Positions 1 to 8,499 of a stretch of DNA of 64,000 nt are shown here, one piece after another. The DNA lies in the NCBI GenBank assembly GCA_025362735.1, contig JANYFL010000042.1, positions 26,665-90,664 of the forward strand, given 5' to 3'. Numbering within the stretch: position 1 is the first letter of the stretch; every line of letters starts with the position of its first letter. The position numbers were made by a program, and so were the translations under genes. A model generated the notes under the pieces. The model did not search any database. It saw nothing but the letters and a program-made list of their open reading frames with translations, and was not told where the DNA came from. Source of the DNA: Betaproteobacteria bacterium. GTDB taxonomy: Bacteria > Pseudomonadota > Gammaproteobacteria > Burkholderiales > Burkholderiaceae_D.

Positions 1-1
1 A

Positions 2-844
2 AGCGACCTCTTGTGGCGCAATGCGGATGGCCGCAATACGGTCTGGCTGATGAATGGTTCCTCCGTTCAGACCACAGCTTCCCTTCTATCACTTTCAACC
101 GATTTTTCGCTTGCCAATGTTGGCGACTTTGACGGAGATGGCAAGACTGATATTTTGTGGCGCAATACTGCCGGAAACAATCTGGTCTGGTTGATGAATG
201 GCAGTGCCATACAGACCGCAACCTTCCTGCCTGCCGTATCGACTGATTGGTCCATTGCCAAGGTTGCTGACTTCAATGGCGATGGCAACGCCGATATCTT
301 GTGGCGCAGTACCGATGGGCGGAATGCACTTTGGTTAATGAATGGCTCCACCATTCAGACGGCGGTGTTTCTGCCAGCGATACCGGCGGAGTGGGTTCTG
401 TCCAAAGTCGCTGACTTCGATGGCGATGGCAAGGCCGACATCTTGTGGCGCAATGCCGATGGGCGCAATGCGCTCTGGTTGATGAATGGCACCACCATTC
501 AGACGGCGGTGTTTCTGCCGGCCATACCCGCGGAGTGGGTGCTGGCTAAAGTCGCTGACTTTGATGGCGATGGCAAGGCCGATATCTGGTGGCGCAATGC
601 CGATGGTCGCAATGCAGTCTGGCTGATGAACGGCTCTACCATTCAGACCGCTGCTTTTCTGCCAGCGGTTCCATCTGAATGGGTGTTGGCCAAGGTCGCT
701 GACTTTAACGGGGATGGTAAAGCCGACATCTGGTGGCGCAATACGGATGGTCGTAATGCGGTCTGGCTGATGAATGGGACGAGTGTTCAAAGTGGGGTGT
801 TTGTTTCCACCATGACCTCGGATTGGACTTTGGTTGATCCATAA
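2..844 (+). CDS. VCBS/FG-GAP repeat protein, 5' truncated by the window edge
   Basis: This is the C-terminal 280 residues of a larger protein. The reading frame is open from base 2 and the true start lies upstream. It consists of 48-residue repeats, each with a D-x-D/N-G-D-G-x-x-D calcium-binding loop followed by a conserved WRN-x-x-GRN-x-x-WLMNG segment. The calcium loops begin at 125, 269, 413, 557 and 701, an exact 144-nt period. Such repeats form beta-propeller blades or VCBS-type adhesive domains in secreted or surface proteins (family knowledge). The domain that would define the function is outside the window. It ends with TAA and stands alone; the next gene is convergent. Confidence 0.85.
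   Translation, partial: SDLLWRNADGRNTVWLMNGSSVQTTASLLSLSTDFSLANVGDFDGDGKTDILWRNTAGNNLVWLMNGSAIQTATFLPAVSTDWSIAKVADFNGDGNADILWRSTDGRNALWLMNGSTIQTAVFLPAIPAEWVLSKVADFDGDGKADILWRNADGRNALWLMNGTTIQTAVFLPAIPAEWVLAKVADFDGDGKADIWWRNADGRNAVWLMNGSTIQTAAFLPAVPSEWVLAKVADFNGDGKADIWWRNTDGRNAVWLMNGTSVQSGVFVSTMTSDWTLVDP
125..835 (+). repeat. 144-nt tandem coding repeats (VCBS units)
   Basis: Five calcium-loop units start at 125, 269, 413, 557 and 701 with no indels between them, and a partial unit precedes them. The copies at 413 and 557 are nearly identical at the DNA level, which suggests recent duplication or gene conversion. Confidence 0.85.
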
Positions 845-973
845 CCGTTTTTCGAATGCACCACGGTCGTTTGGCTGTAACAGCTTGTTCCCATTCCATT
901 GCATCGGGCATAAGCCTCAGATCAATTGGACTGGAAACATCATCTCCAACGTCAATCGACACTCAATTCTCGT

Positions 974-2014
974 TCAATTTCCTCTCAGTTTCCATTGAAG
1001 CACCTCGCCCGCACGCAAGGGGATGATGGTCGTATCCATAAACGGTAATTCGTCCGGTAGCTTCCAAGTCTCGCGCTTTAAGGTGACGTGTTCAGTATTG
1101 CGTGGCAGGCGATAGAAATCGGGGCCGTGAAAGCTTGCGAAGGCTTCAAGCTTGTCGAGTTTTCCTGCGGCATCAAAGGCTTCGGCATAAAGTTCTAGGG
1201 CATGCAAGGCGGTGTAGCAACCAGCACAGCCACAGGCCGTTTCCTTGGCACCTTTGGCATGCGGGGCGCTATCGGTGCCGAGGAAGAATCTCGCGTCGCC
1301 AGATGTAGCCGCCTCGACCAAGGCCAGGCGGTGCTTCTCGCGCTTGAGCACAGGCAGGCAGTAGTAGTGCGGGCGCACGCCGCCGAGAAAGATGGCGTTA
1401 CGGTTGTAGAGCAGATGATGGGCCGTGATTGTGGCACCGAGCTTTTTAGAAGTGTCACTACGCACATAGTCGGCTGCATCTTTGGTGGTGATGTGCTCAA
1501 ACACAACGCGCAACTCGGGGAAGGCGGCGCGTAAGGGAATGAGCTGTTGGTCGATGAAGGCTTTTTCGCGGTCAAACAAATCAATCGCAGAATCAGTGAC
1601 TTCGCCATGAATCAGCAAGGGCATGCCGACCTGTTGCATGACTTCCAGAGTTTTCCAGCAATGCTTGAGATTGGTTACGCCTGCGTCGGAGTTGGTGGTG
1701 GCCCCAGCGGGATAGAGCTTGACGCCATGAATGAAGCCGCTGTCTTTGGCCTTACGGATTTCATCGGGCGCCGTGTTATCCGTCAGATACAGCGTCATCA
1801 GGGGTTGGAACTTCATGCCGTTGGGTAGTGCAGCGAGGATACGCTGGCGATAGGCCGTGGCAAGCTCGACCGTTGTGACCGGCGGTTTGAGATTCGGCAT
1901 GACAATGGCGCGAGCGAACTGGCGCGCTGTATGTGGCAGCACGAAGGTGAGTGCTGCGCCATCGCGCAGGTGAAGATGCCAGTCGTCGGGACGGGTAATC
2001 GTGATCGTTTGCAT
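974..2014 (-). CDS. pyrC: dihydroorotase (class II)
   Basis: Catalyses the reversible cyclisation of N-carbamoyl-L-aspartate to dihydroorotate, the third step of de novo pyrimidine synthesis, in the cytoplasm. At 346 residues it matches the E. coli PyrC type (about 348). The metal-binding H-x-H motif is at residues 13-15 ([10 protein letters not shown]), and the probable carboxylated lysine is K99 in GVKLYPAG. The start was set at the internal ATG at 2014, because the conserved N-terminus ([13 protein letters not shown]) begins there; an upstream ATG would add ten unconserved residues. The gene lies 7 bp downstream of the ABC exporter, so the two are probably cotranscribed. Confidence 0.95.
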   Translation of the reverse strand: MQTITITRPDDWHLHLRDGAALTFVLPHTARQFARAIVMPNLKPPVTTVELATAYRQRILAALPNGMKFQPLMTLYLTDNTAPDEIRKAKDSGFIHGVKLYPAGATTNSDAGVTNLKHCWKTLEVMQQVGMPLLIHGEVTDSAIDLFDREKAFIDQQLIPLRAAFPELRVVFEHITTKDAADYVRSDTSKKLGATITAHHLLYNRNAIFLGGVRPHYYCLPVLKREKHRLALVEAATSGDARFFLGTDSAPHAKGAKETACGCAGCYTALHALELYAEAFDAAGKLDKLEAFASFHGPDFYRLPRNTEHVTLKRETWKLPDELPFMDTTIIPLRAGEVLQWKLRGN

Positions 2015-2021
2015 AGCGATG

Positions 2022-3920
2022 TCAGGTAACGAGTTCAGGTACAAGCTTGTTCGGGATGATCACCATGGATTCGTCATGTGGATCATTTGGAGGATCAGCG
2101 CCAACTTCTGAATTCTCGTCGCGTTGTTGCAAGGCCCACATGCCAGCATAAACCTCGTTGCGTGCCAGGAGTTCTTCGTGCGTTCCGCGTTCCAGAATGC
2201 GGCCATGATCAAGCACGATGATCTGATCCGCATCAACAATCGTGGACAGACGATGTGCGATGACAAGAGCCGTGTGATTGCGGGCGATGGCACGCAGTTC
2301 TGCCTGGATGGCTTGCTCTGCTTTGGAGTCGAGGGCAGAAGTCGCTTCGTCGAAAATCAAGATCGCGGGATTTTTCAATAGTGTTCTGGCAATAGCGACA
2401 CGTTGTTTCTCGCCGCCGGATAACTTGAGGCCGCGCTCGCCCACCGTAGTGTCATAGCCATCAGGCAAACTCTGCACGAAATTGTGAATGTAGGCCGCCT
2501 TCGCTACCGCTTCGATTTCTTCCTGGCTAGCGCCGGGCCGACCGTACGCAATGTTGTAGCCGATACTGTCGTTAAACAACACGGTGTCCTGCGGCACGAT
2601 GCCGATGGCAGCACGCAGCGAAGTCTGCGTCACTTGCCGGATGTCCTGACCATCGATAGTGATCCTTCCACCCGCATTCCCATCATTCACATCATAAAAA
2701 CGGAACAACAGCCGTGCCAGCGTGGATTTTCCCGAGCCACTGGAACCCACCACGGCCACAGTCTTACCCGGCGGAATCTCGAAATCCACACCATGCAGAA
2801 TCTGGCGTTTGCTCTCATAGGAAAAATCGACGTTCTCGAAACGAACGCAAGCGCCCTGCAACTGCAGTGGCCCGGCATTCGGCGCATCGGCCACTTCACG
2901 ATGTTGTTCAAGCAAGGTAAACATGCGATCCACATCGGCCAGGCTCTGCTTGATTTCGCGATAAATCACGCCGAGGAAATTCAGCGGGATATAGAGTTGA
3001 ATCATGAAGGCGTTGACGAGGACCAGATCGCCCAGCGTCATCGTTCCATTGATCACGCCGAGCGTAGCGCGCCAGATAATCAGCGATACAGCTATCGCGA
3101 TAATGCCGGACTGGCCGACGTTGAGCATCGACAGGGAAGTTTGTGACTTGATTGCTGCGCGTTCCCAGTTCTGCATGCTCTGGTCGTAGCGGCGCGCCTC
3201 AAATTCTTCGTTGTTGAAGTACTTGACCGTCTCGTAATTCAACAGCGAATCAACGGCCTTGACGTTCGCCTTCGAGTCCAGCTCGTTCATCGTGCGGCGG
3301 AAATGAGTGCGCCATTCGGTCACGGTAATCGTGAACGCAATGTAAAGCACCAGCGCAATGGCGGTAATCCATGTAAACCAGATGTCGTAGCGCGTCGCCA
3401 GAATGCCGAGTACGAGTGCCAACTCCACCAGGGTCGGCAAAATGCTGTACAGCGTCATGCCGACCAGACTGGAGATGCCACGCGAGCCGCGTTCGATATC
3501 GCGCGTCACCCCGCCGGTCTGACGTTCCAGATGAAAACGTAGCGACAGGGCATGCAGATGCCGAAACACTTGTAGCGCGATATTGCGCACCGTGCGCTGT
3601 GTGACCTTGGCGAAGACGATTTCGCGCAACTCGGTGAACAGCGTCGTACAAAGCCGCAGCAGGCCATAGGCAACCAGCAAGGCAACCGGTAACACCAGCA
3701 CAGCAATCGGCTGCCCCGGCTTGATGCTGAGATGATCGACAATCTGTTTAAGCACCAGCGGCACGCCAACGTTACCGAACTTGGCTGCGATCAGAAATGC
3801 CAGCGCCAGAATGACACGCCCTCTGAATTCCAGCAGATAAGGAATCAAGCTGCGCAGCACACCCCAGTCGGAACGGGAGGGTTTTGCAGGGGAAGGTTCA
3901 GCAGAGAGATGGTGGCGCAT
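2022..3920 (-). CDS. ATM1-type ABC exporter half-transporter (TM domain plus ATPase)
   Basis: A half-transporter of about 632 residues. The N-terminal half has six predicted membrane helices and contains the ATM1/HMT1-type stretch [18 protein letters not shown]. The C-terminal nucleotide-binding domain has Walker [10 protein letters not shown], signature LSGGEKQR and Walker [16 protein letters not shown]1 homologues export glutathione or glutathione-metal conjugates and support Fe-S or heavy-metal homeostasis (family knowledge; the substrate here is not shown). The ATG at 3920 was chosen because translation from further upstream would run into the divergent thioesterase leader. It probably forms an operon with pyrC. 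Confidence 0.88.
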   Translation of the reverse strand: MRHHLSAEPSPAKPSRSDWGVLRSLIPYLLEFRGRVILALAFLIAAKFGNVGVPLVLKQIVDHLSIKPGQPIAVLVLPVALLVAYGLLRLCTTLFTELREIVFAKVTQRTVRNIALQVFRHLHALSLRFHLERQTGGVTRDIERGSRGISSLVGMTLYSILPTLVELALVLGILATRYDIWFTWITAIALVLYIAFTITVTEWRTHFRRTMNELDSKANVKAVDSLLNYETVKYFNNEEFEARRYDQSMQNWERAAIKSQTSLSMLNVGQSGIIAIAVSLIIWRATLGVINGTMTLGDLVLVNAFMIQLYIPLNFLGVIYREIKQSLADVDRMFTLLEQHREVADAPNAGPLQLQGACVRFENVDFSYESKRQILHGVDFEIPPGKTVAVVGSSGSGKSTLARLLFRFYDVNDGNAGGRITIDGQDIRQVTQTSLRAAIGIVPQDTVLFNDSIGYNIAYGRPGASQEEIEAVAKAAYIHNFVQSLPDGYDTTVGERGLKLSGGEKQRVAIARTLLKNPAILIFDEATSALDSKAEQAIQAELRAIARNHTALVIAHRLSTIVDADQIIVLDHGRILERGTHEELLARNEVYAGMWALQQRDENSEVGADPPNDPHDESMVIIPNKLVPELVT

Positions 3921-4057
3921 ACGCCATTTTACTGCTCTGCCAACTTTTAACGCTTGGGGTAAAGTGGATGTGTTCTGAGTTACTTCAAACCCACTTGCGT
4001 TTAGTTCCTTCCATTGAAAGGGAGGGAACATTCTTGGTCATTCAAAAAGGAGTCTTC

Positions 4058-4474
4058 ATGTCCGCCGCCGAAACGTCCACAACCCCAGTCACCCTGCCGG
4101 ATTGCCAGCACCTCGCTTTGCGCGTCGTGCCGATGCCGAGTGATGCGAACATGCATGGCGATGTTTTCGGTGGCTGGATCATGGCGCAAGTGGATATCGC
4201 CGGGTCCATCGCTGCGGTCAAACGGGCAAATGGCCGGGTTGGAACCATTGCTGTGAATTCCTTTGTTTTCAAACACCCCGTCTTTATCGGCGATCTATTG
4301 TCCTTTTATGCGCAGATCATCAAAGTGGGTAATACCTCGATTACTGTAGATGTTCAGGTCTATGCCGAACGCGGACGCTTATCTGAAGAAATCGTCAAGG
4401 TTACCGAAGCGACGCTGACCTATGTCGCAACCGGCCCGGATCGCAGGCCAAGAAAGGTGCCTCCTTTGATTTAG
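4058..4474 (+). CDS. acyl-CoA thioesterase, YciA-like hotdog fold
   Basis: A cytoplasmic hydrolase that releases free acids from acyl-CoA. The 138 residues form one hotdog domain with the YciA/BACH signature GDVFGGWIMAQVDIAG near residue 30, followed by SFVFKHPVFIGDLLSFYAQI. The start is fixed by an AAGGAG Shine-Dalgarno sequence at 4047-4052, five bases before the ATG. It is transcribed divergently from the ABC exporter and converges on the GST gene, which ends the fatty-acid degradation cluster, so a role in acyl-CoA turnover would fit the context (inference). Confidence 0.9.
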   Translation: MSAAETSTTPVTLPDCQHLALRVVPMPSDANMHGDVFGGWIMAQVDIAGSIAAVKRANGRVGTIAVNSFVFKHPVFIGDLLSFYAQIIKVGNTSITVDVQVYAERGRLSEEIVKVTEATLTYVATGPDRRPRKVPPLI

Positions 4475-4480
4475 AACCAT

Positions 4481-5125
4481 TCAAGCGGCTTTGGCAAATT
4501 CTTCCAGTACTTTTTCCTCATAGGCAGACAACTTCTGGACGCTTGGACGTTGCTTCATGCGCTCAAAATGAGCGAGACAGTTCTTGAATGGCGATACGTC
4601 CACATTAAAAAATATGCCGCGACGGAAACACCAGAAAAAATAGGCATCCGGTGCAGTGAAGTGATCAAAAAACCATTCTCGACCGGCTAGCAACTCATCG
4701 GCGATCTGATAATTTTCGAGCAATATTTTTTGAGCGCAGCGGCGCACACTTTCTTCTGAACCGGGCAGATCGCAATAGCGCTGAGGCAACATATTCGGCG
4801 TCAAAAAAGGATGAATTCCCGAAGCACACCATGCCATTAAAGCAATTGCTTTGATTTCCTGCATTGGATCAGATGGCAACAACTTTGCATTGGGAAAATT
4901 CCGTGCAATCCAGATTTGGATGGCGACATTTTCCGTGAGCGGTTCGTCGTCAATCACCAGAACCGGCACCTTGTGTTTGGGATTGAGCTTCAGATATTCT
5001 GGCGTCATATGCTGGCCCTTGCGATGATTCACAACGACCACATCAAACTCGGCCCCTGCCTCGGTCAAATTCAAATAAGGCACAACCGAACAAGCCATAG
5101 GGGCGAAGTAAAGAGATAGTTTCAT
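4481..5125 (-). CDS. glutathione S-transferase family protein
   Basis: A 214-residue soluble protein with an N-terminal thioredoxin-like domain. The glutathione-site motifs are the cis-proline segment HKVPVLVIDD and the acidic/Asn segment TENVAIQIW. The C-terminal half is helical. The Ser in FAPMACSVVPY is a candidate thiolate-activating residue, as in beta-class GSTs. The ATG at 5125 was preferred over the GTG at 5134 because AAAGGTGG lies just upstream of it. It is the last gene of the minus-strand cluster, 25 bp after the SDR gene. The substrate is unknown. Confidence 0.85.
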   Translation of the reverse strand: MKLSLYFAPMACSVVPYLNLTEAGAEFDVVVVNHRKGQHMTPEYLKLNPKHKVPVLVIDDEPLTENVAIQIWIARNFPNAKLLPSDPMQEIKAIALMAWCASGIHPFLTPNMLPQRYCDLPGSEESVRRCAQKILLENYQIADELLAGREWFFDHFTAPDAYFFWCFRRGIFFNVDVSPFKNCLAHFERMKQRPSVQKLSAYEEKVLEEFAKAA

Positions 5126-5150
5126 GTCCACCACCTTTAGAAAATTGACA

Positions 5151-5984
5151 TCAAAGAAACAAATCCGGCATCAAAGTCTTGCTGCCCGGTACGACCGAAT
5201 ACTTTTCCAGATCGGTCACGCCATGTTTGGCGAGCACGTCTTCATCGATATAAAAATTGCCCGTGTTACCTAATGCACGCGCATCGCTCATCAAAATCAG
5301 ATGAGCCGTATCAGAAAGTATGTCGGTCTTGCGGCAGTGCTCGGGTTTGATGCCGGGGATCATCTGCAAGGCAGCAGTCTGGATCACCGTGCGGGGCCAG
5401 AGGGCATTGACGGCAATGCCGTAGGGTTTGAATTCTTCGGCATGACCAAGCACACACATCGACATGCCGTACTTGGCCATCGTGTACGCCACATGCGGCG
5501 CAAACCATTTGGCCGCCATGCTGAGTGGCGGTGACAGTGTGAGGATATGCGGATTGCGTCCTTGCTCAGCCGATTTTTTCAGATAGGGCAACATGGCTTG
5601 CGTGCAGAGAAAAGTGCCACGCACGTTGACGCCAAACATTAGATCGAAACGTTTCATCGCCGTGGCCTCGGTCGGCGTGAGGTTGATGGCGCTGGCGTTG
5701 TTGATCAGGATGTCGATGCCGCCATAGATCTCTGCCGCTTTGCGCGCTGCGGCGACAACCTGATCTTCCTCGCGGATATCGACCTGCAATGGCAAACATT
5801 GTCCGCCCGCATCTTCGATTTCTTTTGCCGCGCTGTAGATGGTGCCAGGCAGTTTTGGATTCGCTTCAATGGTCTTGGCGGCGATCACAATATTTGCGCC
5901 ATCGGCTGCTGCGCGTTTGGCAATGGCCAGACCGATGCCGCGCGAACCGCCACTGATGAAGAGGGTTTTGCCTTTGAGTGTCAT
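5151..5984 (-). CDS. short-chain dehydrogenase, HSDL2-like
   Basis: An NAD(P)-dependent oxidoreductase of 277 residues. The cofactor loop GGSRGIG is at residues 12-18, the structural NNAS motif follows in the middle, and the catalytic Y-x-x-x-K is in YTMAK. The sequence around LSPPLSMAAKWFAPHVAYTMAK and the C-terminal NFYIDEDVL resemble the dehydrogenase domain of hydroxysteroid dehydrogenase-like protein 2, which is linked to lipid metabolism (family knowledge). The start ATG has GGAG six bases upstream. It is separated from the enoyl-CoA hydratase gene by an inverted pair of REP-like elements. Confidence 0.88.
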   Translation of the reverse strand: MTLKGKTLFISGGSRGIGLAIAKRAAADGANIVIAAKTIEANPKLPGTIYSAAKEIEDAGGQCLPLQVDIREEDQVVAAARKAAEIYGGIDILINNASAINLTPTEATAMKRFDLMFGVNVRGTFLCTQAMLPYLKKSAEQGRNPHILTLSPPLSMAAKWFAPHVAYTMAKYGMSMCVLGHAEEFKPYGIAVNALWPRTVIQTAALQMIPGIKPEHCRKTDILSDTAHLILMSDARALGNTGNFYIDEDVLAKHGVTDLEKYSVVPGSKTLMPDLFL

Positions 5985-6022
5985 GACGGCTCCGATGATT
6001 CCTGGTTGTTGATGGGCACTAA

Positions 6023-6102
6023 GGCCCCCACCCTAACCCTCCCCCAGCGGGGGAGGGTACAAAAACTCCTTCCCCTGCTTGGGGAAGGTTGGGATGGGGG
6101 CC
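6023..6102. repeat. REP-like palindromic element, inverted pair
   Basis: Two GC-rich hairpin units face each other: 6023-6058 (GGCCCCCACCCTAACC, then a C5/G5 stem) and 6067-6102, which ends GGTTGGGATGGGGGCC. Together they can fold into one long stem. The same unit recurs at 8242, 8435, 27732, 52931, 60851 and 60922. The pair lies inside the fatty-acid degradation cluster. Confidence 0.85.
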
Positions 6103-6130
6103 AGCGAACTGCAAACTTCAGAAAATCAAC

Positions 6131-6895
6131 CTATGAAAACTGCTTGAAATCCGGCTTGCGTTTTTGCATGAAAGCCAGAAATGCTTCTTTCGCTTCCGGC
6201 GAGGCAAGCATGGCAACGAACTGTTCACATTCACTCACGATGCATTGTTCGACTTCAGCCATTTGAGCGCTGCGCAGCATGCGTTTGGTGTTGCGAATGG
6301 ACGATGCAGGCAAGGCAGCGAGCTTGGCAGCCTGTTCTTCGGCGAACCCCTGCAACTCCCAATCTGGAAGAATCTGACTGACCAGTCCCATTTCCTTGGC
6401 CTCCTTTGCGTCGAAGGCTTCGCCCAGTAGAAGTTTTTCGGACGCTCGCTGATAACCCGCCAGTTGCGGCAATAGCAGACTCGATGCACCTTCAGGACAA
6501 AGTCCAAGCTGTGTGAAAGGCAACTTGAAGCTGGCGGAATGGGCTGCATAGACCAAATCACAGTGCAGCAGCATCGTTGTTCCGACGCCGATCGCCGGGC
6601 CGGATACGGCTACAACAATGGGTTTACTGGCATGACTCAATTGCCACAGAAACTGAAACACCGGACTGTCTGAACCCTTCGGCGGATGCTTGATAAAGTC
6701 TTCCAGATCATTGCCTGCCGTGAAGACGTTCTCATGCCCGTGAATAAAAATGACGCGGATCGCCGTGTCTTGTTCTGCAAGCTGAAATGCATCGGCCAGT
6801 GCCTGATACATCGCAGCAGTGATCGCATTCTTTTTATCGGGGCGATTGAAGGCGATACGCAGTATGTTGTCGCGGGTCTCAGTGAGAATGTCCAT
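6131..6895 (-). CDS. enoyl-CoA hydratase/isomerase family protein
   Basis: A crotonase-fold protein of 254 residues. It probably hydrates 2-enoyl-CoA or isomerises 3-enoyl-CoA during beta-oxidation. Visible features are NRPDKKNAI near the start, the oxyanion-hole segment FTAGNDLEDF and the second CoA-site loop GPAIGVGTTMLLHCDLVYA. The LPFTQLGLCPEGASSLLLP segment, with Glu followed by Gly-Ala rather than the usual pair of glutamates, is closer to the isomerase/PaaG-like type (inference). It lies 101 bp downstream of the thiolase gene on the same strand. Confidence 0.87.
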   Translation of the reverse strand: MDILTETRDNILRIAFNRPDKKNAITAAMYQALADAFQLAEQDTAIRVIFIHGHENVFTAGNDLEDFIKHPPKGSDSPVFQFLWQLSHASKPIVVAVSGPAIGVGTTMLLHCDLVYAAHSASFKLPFTQLGLCPEGASSLLLPQLAGYQRASEKLLLGEAFDAKEAKEMGLVSQILPDWELQGFAEEQAAKLAALPASSIRNTKRMLRSAQMAEVEQCIVSECEQFVAMLASPEAKEAFLAFMQKRKPDFKQFS

Positions 6896-6996
6896 GGTAG
6901 TTAGCGATCAAGTCGTCCGTCGATTTTGGTCAAAATAAATAGCCCATTCAGTACGACACATACTACGTATCGCCGATCAATCGCAATTGATTCCAA

Positions 6997-8205
6997 TCAA
7001 ACCCGCTCAAAAATACCCGCCGCACCCATGCCGGTACCGACACACATGGTCACCATGCCGTACTTGAGATTGCGGCGGCGTAACGCATGTATGACCGTCG
7101 CCGCGCGAATAGCGCCAGTCGCGCCGAGCGGATGGCCCAAGGCAATTGCCCCACCAATCGGGTTGACCTTGCTGGTATCGAGTTGCAAGTCATTGATGAC
7201 GGCAAGTGACTGCGCAGCAAAGGCTTCATTCAGTTCGATCCAGTCGAGTTGATCCTGTGTCAGTCCTGCCGCCTTCAACGCTGCCGGGATCGCCACCTTG
7301 GGTCCGATGCCCATGATCTCTGGCGGCACACCGCGAATTGCAAAGGAAACAAAACGAGCCAGCGGCGTGAGATTGAATTGTTTGAGAATTTTTTCGCTGA
7401 CGAGGATCAAGGCGCCCGCACCATCCGACATTTGCGAACTGTTGCCTGCCGTGACGGTGCCATAGCCATTCTTGGGCGCAGCGAAAACTGGTTTGAGTTT
7501 GGCGAGTGACTCAAGATTGCTGTCGGCGCGAGCACCTTCATCTTGAGCAACCGTGCGTGTCTTGATATCAAGCTGACCTGAAGTCAGATTCGGAAATTTT
7601 TCGATGATTTCAACTGAAGTCGTTTCATCCTTGAACTCACCGGCCTGCTGTCCGGCAATCGCCTTCTGATGCGAAGCCAGCGCGAAAGCATCTTGCGCCT
7701 CACGCGAGACCTTCCACTGGACTGCGACCTTCTCAGCCGTGAGGCCCATGCCATAAGCCATACCTACATTCTCGTCCTTGACCGCAATCGGATTGATGGA
7801 TGGCCAATGGCCCATCGTCGGCACCATGCTCATCGACTCCGCTCCGGCAGCAATCATCACATCGGCTTCGCCGACACGTATGCGGTCTGCAGCCATCGCA
7901 ATCGCGGTAATTCCCGATGCGCAGTAGCGGTTCACCGTTACGCCGCCGATGGTATTGGGCAGGCCCGCGAGGAGCACGGCGGTGCGCGCCATGTTCAGGC
8001 CTTGCTCTCCTTCCGGAAACGAGCAACCTACAATGGCATCTTCGATTATCGCCGGATCAAGTCCCGGCACTTGCGCCAGCGCGGACTGCAACACGCGCAC
8101 TAAAAGATCATCGGGCCGAACATTTCGGAACATCCCGCGCGGTGCCTTGCCAATCGGTGTTCGTGTGGCAGCGACGATATAGGCTTCTTGCAGTTGCTTG
8201 CTCAT
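6997..8205 (-). CDS. acetyl-CoA C-acyltransferase (3-ketoacyl-CoA thiolase)
   Basis: Performs thiolytic cleavage of 3-ketoacyl-CoA to acetyl-CoA and a shortened acyl-CoA, the last step of beta-oxidation. The 402 residues have the full catalytic set: nucleophile C95 in VNRYCASG, the NEAFAAQ loop, His in GGAIALGHPLGATGA and the second Cys in CVGTGMGAAG. The start is supported by AGGAGA upstream of the ATG at 8205. It belongs to the minus-strand fatty-acid cluster behind the FadB-like protein, with a DUF559 remnant and two REP units in between. Confidence 0.93.
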   Translation of the reverse strand: MSKQLQEAYIVAATRTPIGKAPRGMFRNVRPDDLLVRVLQSALAQVPGLDPAIIEDAIVGCSFPEGEQGLNMARTAVLLAGLPNTIGGVTVNRYCASGITAIAMAADRIRVGEADVMIAAGAESMSMVPTMGHWPSINPIAVKDENVGMAYGMGLTAEKVAVQWKVSREAQDAFALASHQKAIAGQQAGEFKDETTSVEIIEKFPNLTSGQLDIKTRTVAQDEGARADSNLESLAKLKPVFAAPKNGYGTVTAGNSSQMSDGAGALILVSEKILKQFNLTPLARFVSFAIRGVPPEIMGIGPKVAIPAALKAAGLTQDQLDWIELNEAFAAQSLAVINDLQLDTSKVNPIGGAIALGHPLGATGAIRAATVIHALRRRNLKYGMVTMCVGTGMGAAGIFERV

Positions 8206-8222
8206 TTCAATTCTCCTGATTT

Positions 8223-8423
8223 CTATAATTTTCCAGATCGTTCCCTCCCCCGCTGGGGGAGGGCTAGGGTGGGGGCCGCTTGAATCACTTCCACAATTCT
8301 GACCAACACCCCTTCAATATTCTCTAAAACCTCATTCGACCAAAGATATTTCTCCGCATCGGTCAGGCTGCTCCGAAGTACCGGGGCATATTTTCTTGCG
8401 GTTCGGGTGGACTGGTGCTGCAT
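8223..8423 (-). pseudogene. internally deleted DUF559 (endonuclease-like) gene remnant
   Basis: A 66-codon frame. Residues about 8-29 (ARKYAPVLRSSLTDAEKYLW) resemble the N-terminus of DUF559/Vsr-like proteins. Residues 29-45 (SNEVLENIEGVLVRI) resemble the C-terminus of the same family. The intervening core of roughly 60 residues, with the catalytic region, is missing. The last residues (PTLALPQRGR) are read from a REP-like element. This is best explained as a decayed gene with an in-frame internal deletion. The assignment rests on remembered family patterns and has not been searched. Confidence 0.5.
8242..8278. repeat. REP-like palindromic element
   Basis: Single unit: CCCTCCCCC-GCT-GGGGGAGGG stem followed by CTAGGGTGGGGGCC. 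It overlaps the 3' end of the DUF559 remnant and lies just upstream of the thiolase gene. Confidence 0.8.
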
Positions 8424-8434
8424 GGTTTGGCTGT

Positions 8435-8471
8435 GGCCCCTATCCCAACCTTCCCCCAGAGGGGGAAGGAG
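8435..8471. repeat. REP-like palindromic element
   Basis: Single unit in the opposite orientation to the one at 8242: GGCCCCTATCCCAACC then a CTTCCCCC/GGGGGAAG stem. The two units flank the DUF559 remnant as an inverted pair about 160 bp apart. Confidence 0.8.
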
Positions 8472-8499
8472 TGCTCGTTGGTCTTTGCGCTTAGCTTTA

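Noticed and set aside
335..904. Minus-strand ORF antisense to the VCBS repeats
   Set aside because: Its apparent repeats simply mirror the coding repeats of the plus-strand gene; no ribosome-binding site or recognisable domain.
5799..6266. Plus-strand ORF containing PTLTLPQRGR and LLGEGWDG
   Set aside because: These peptides are translations of the REP-like pair at 6023-6102; the rest is antisense to the SDR and hydratase genes.
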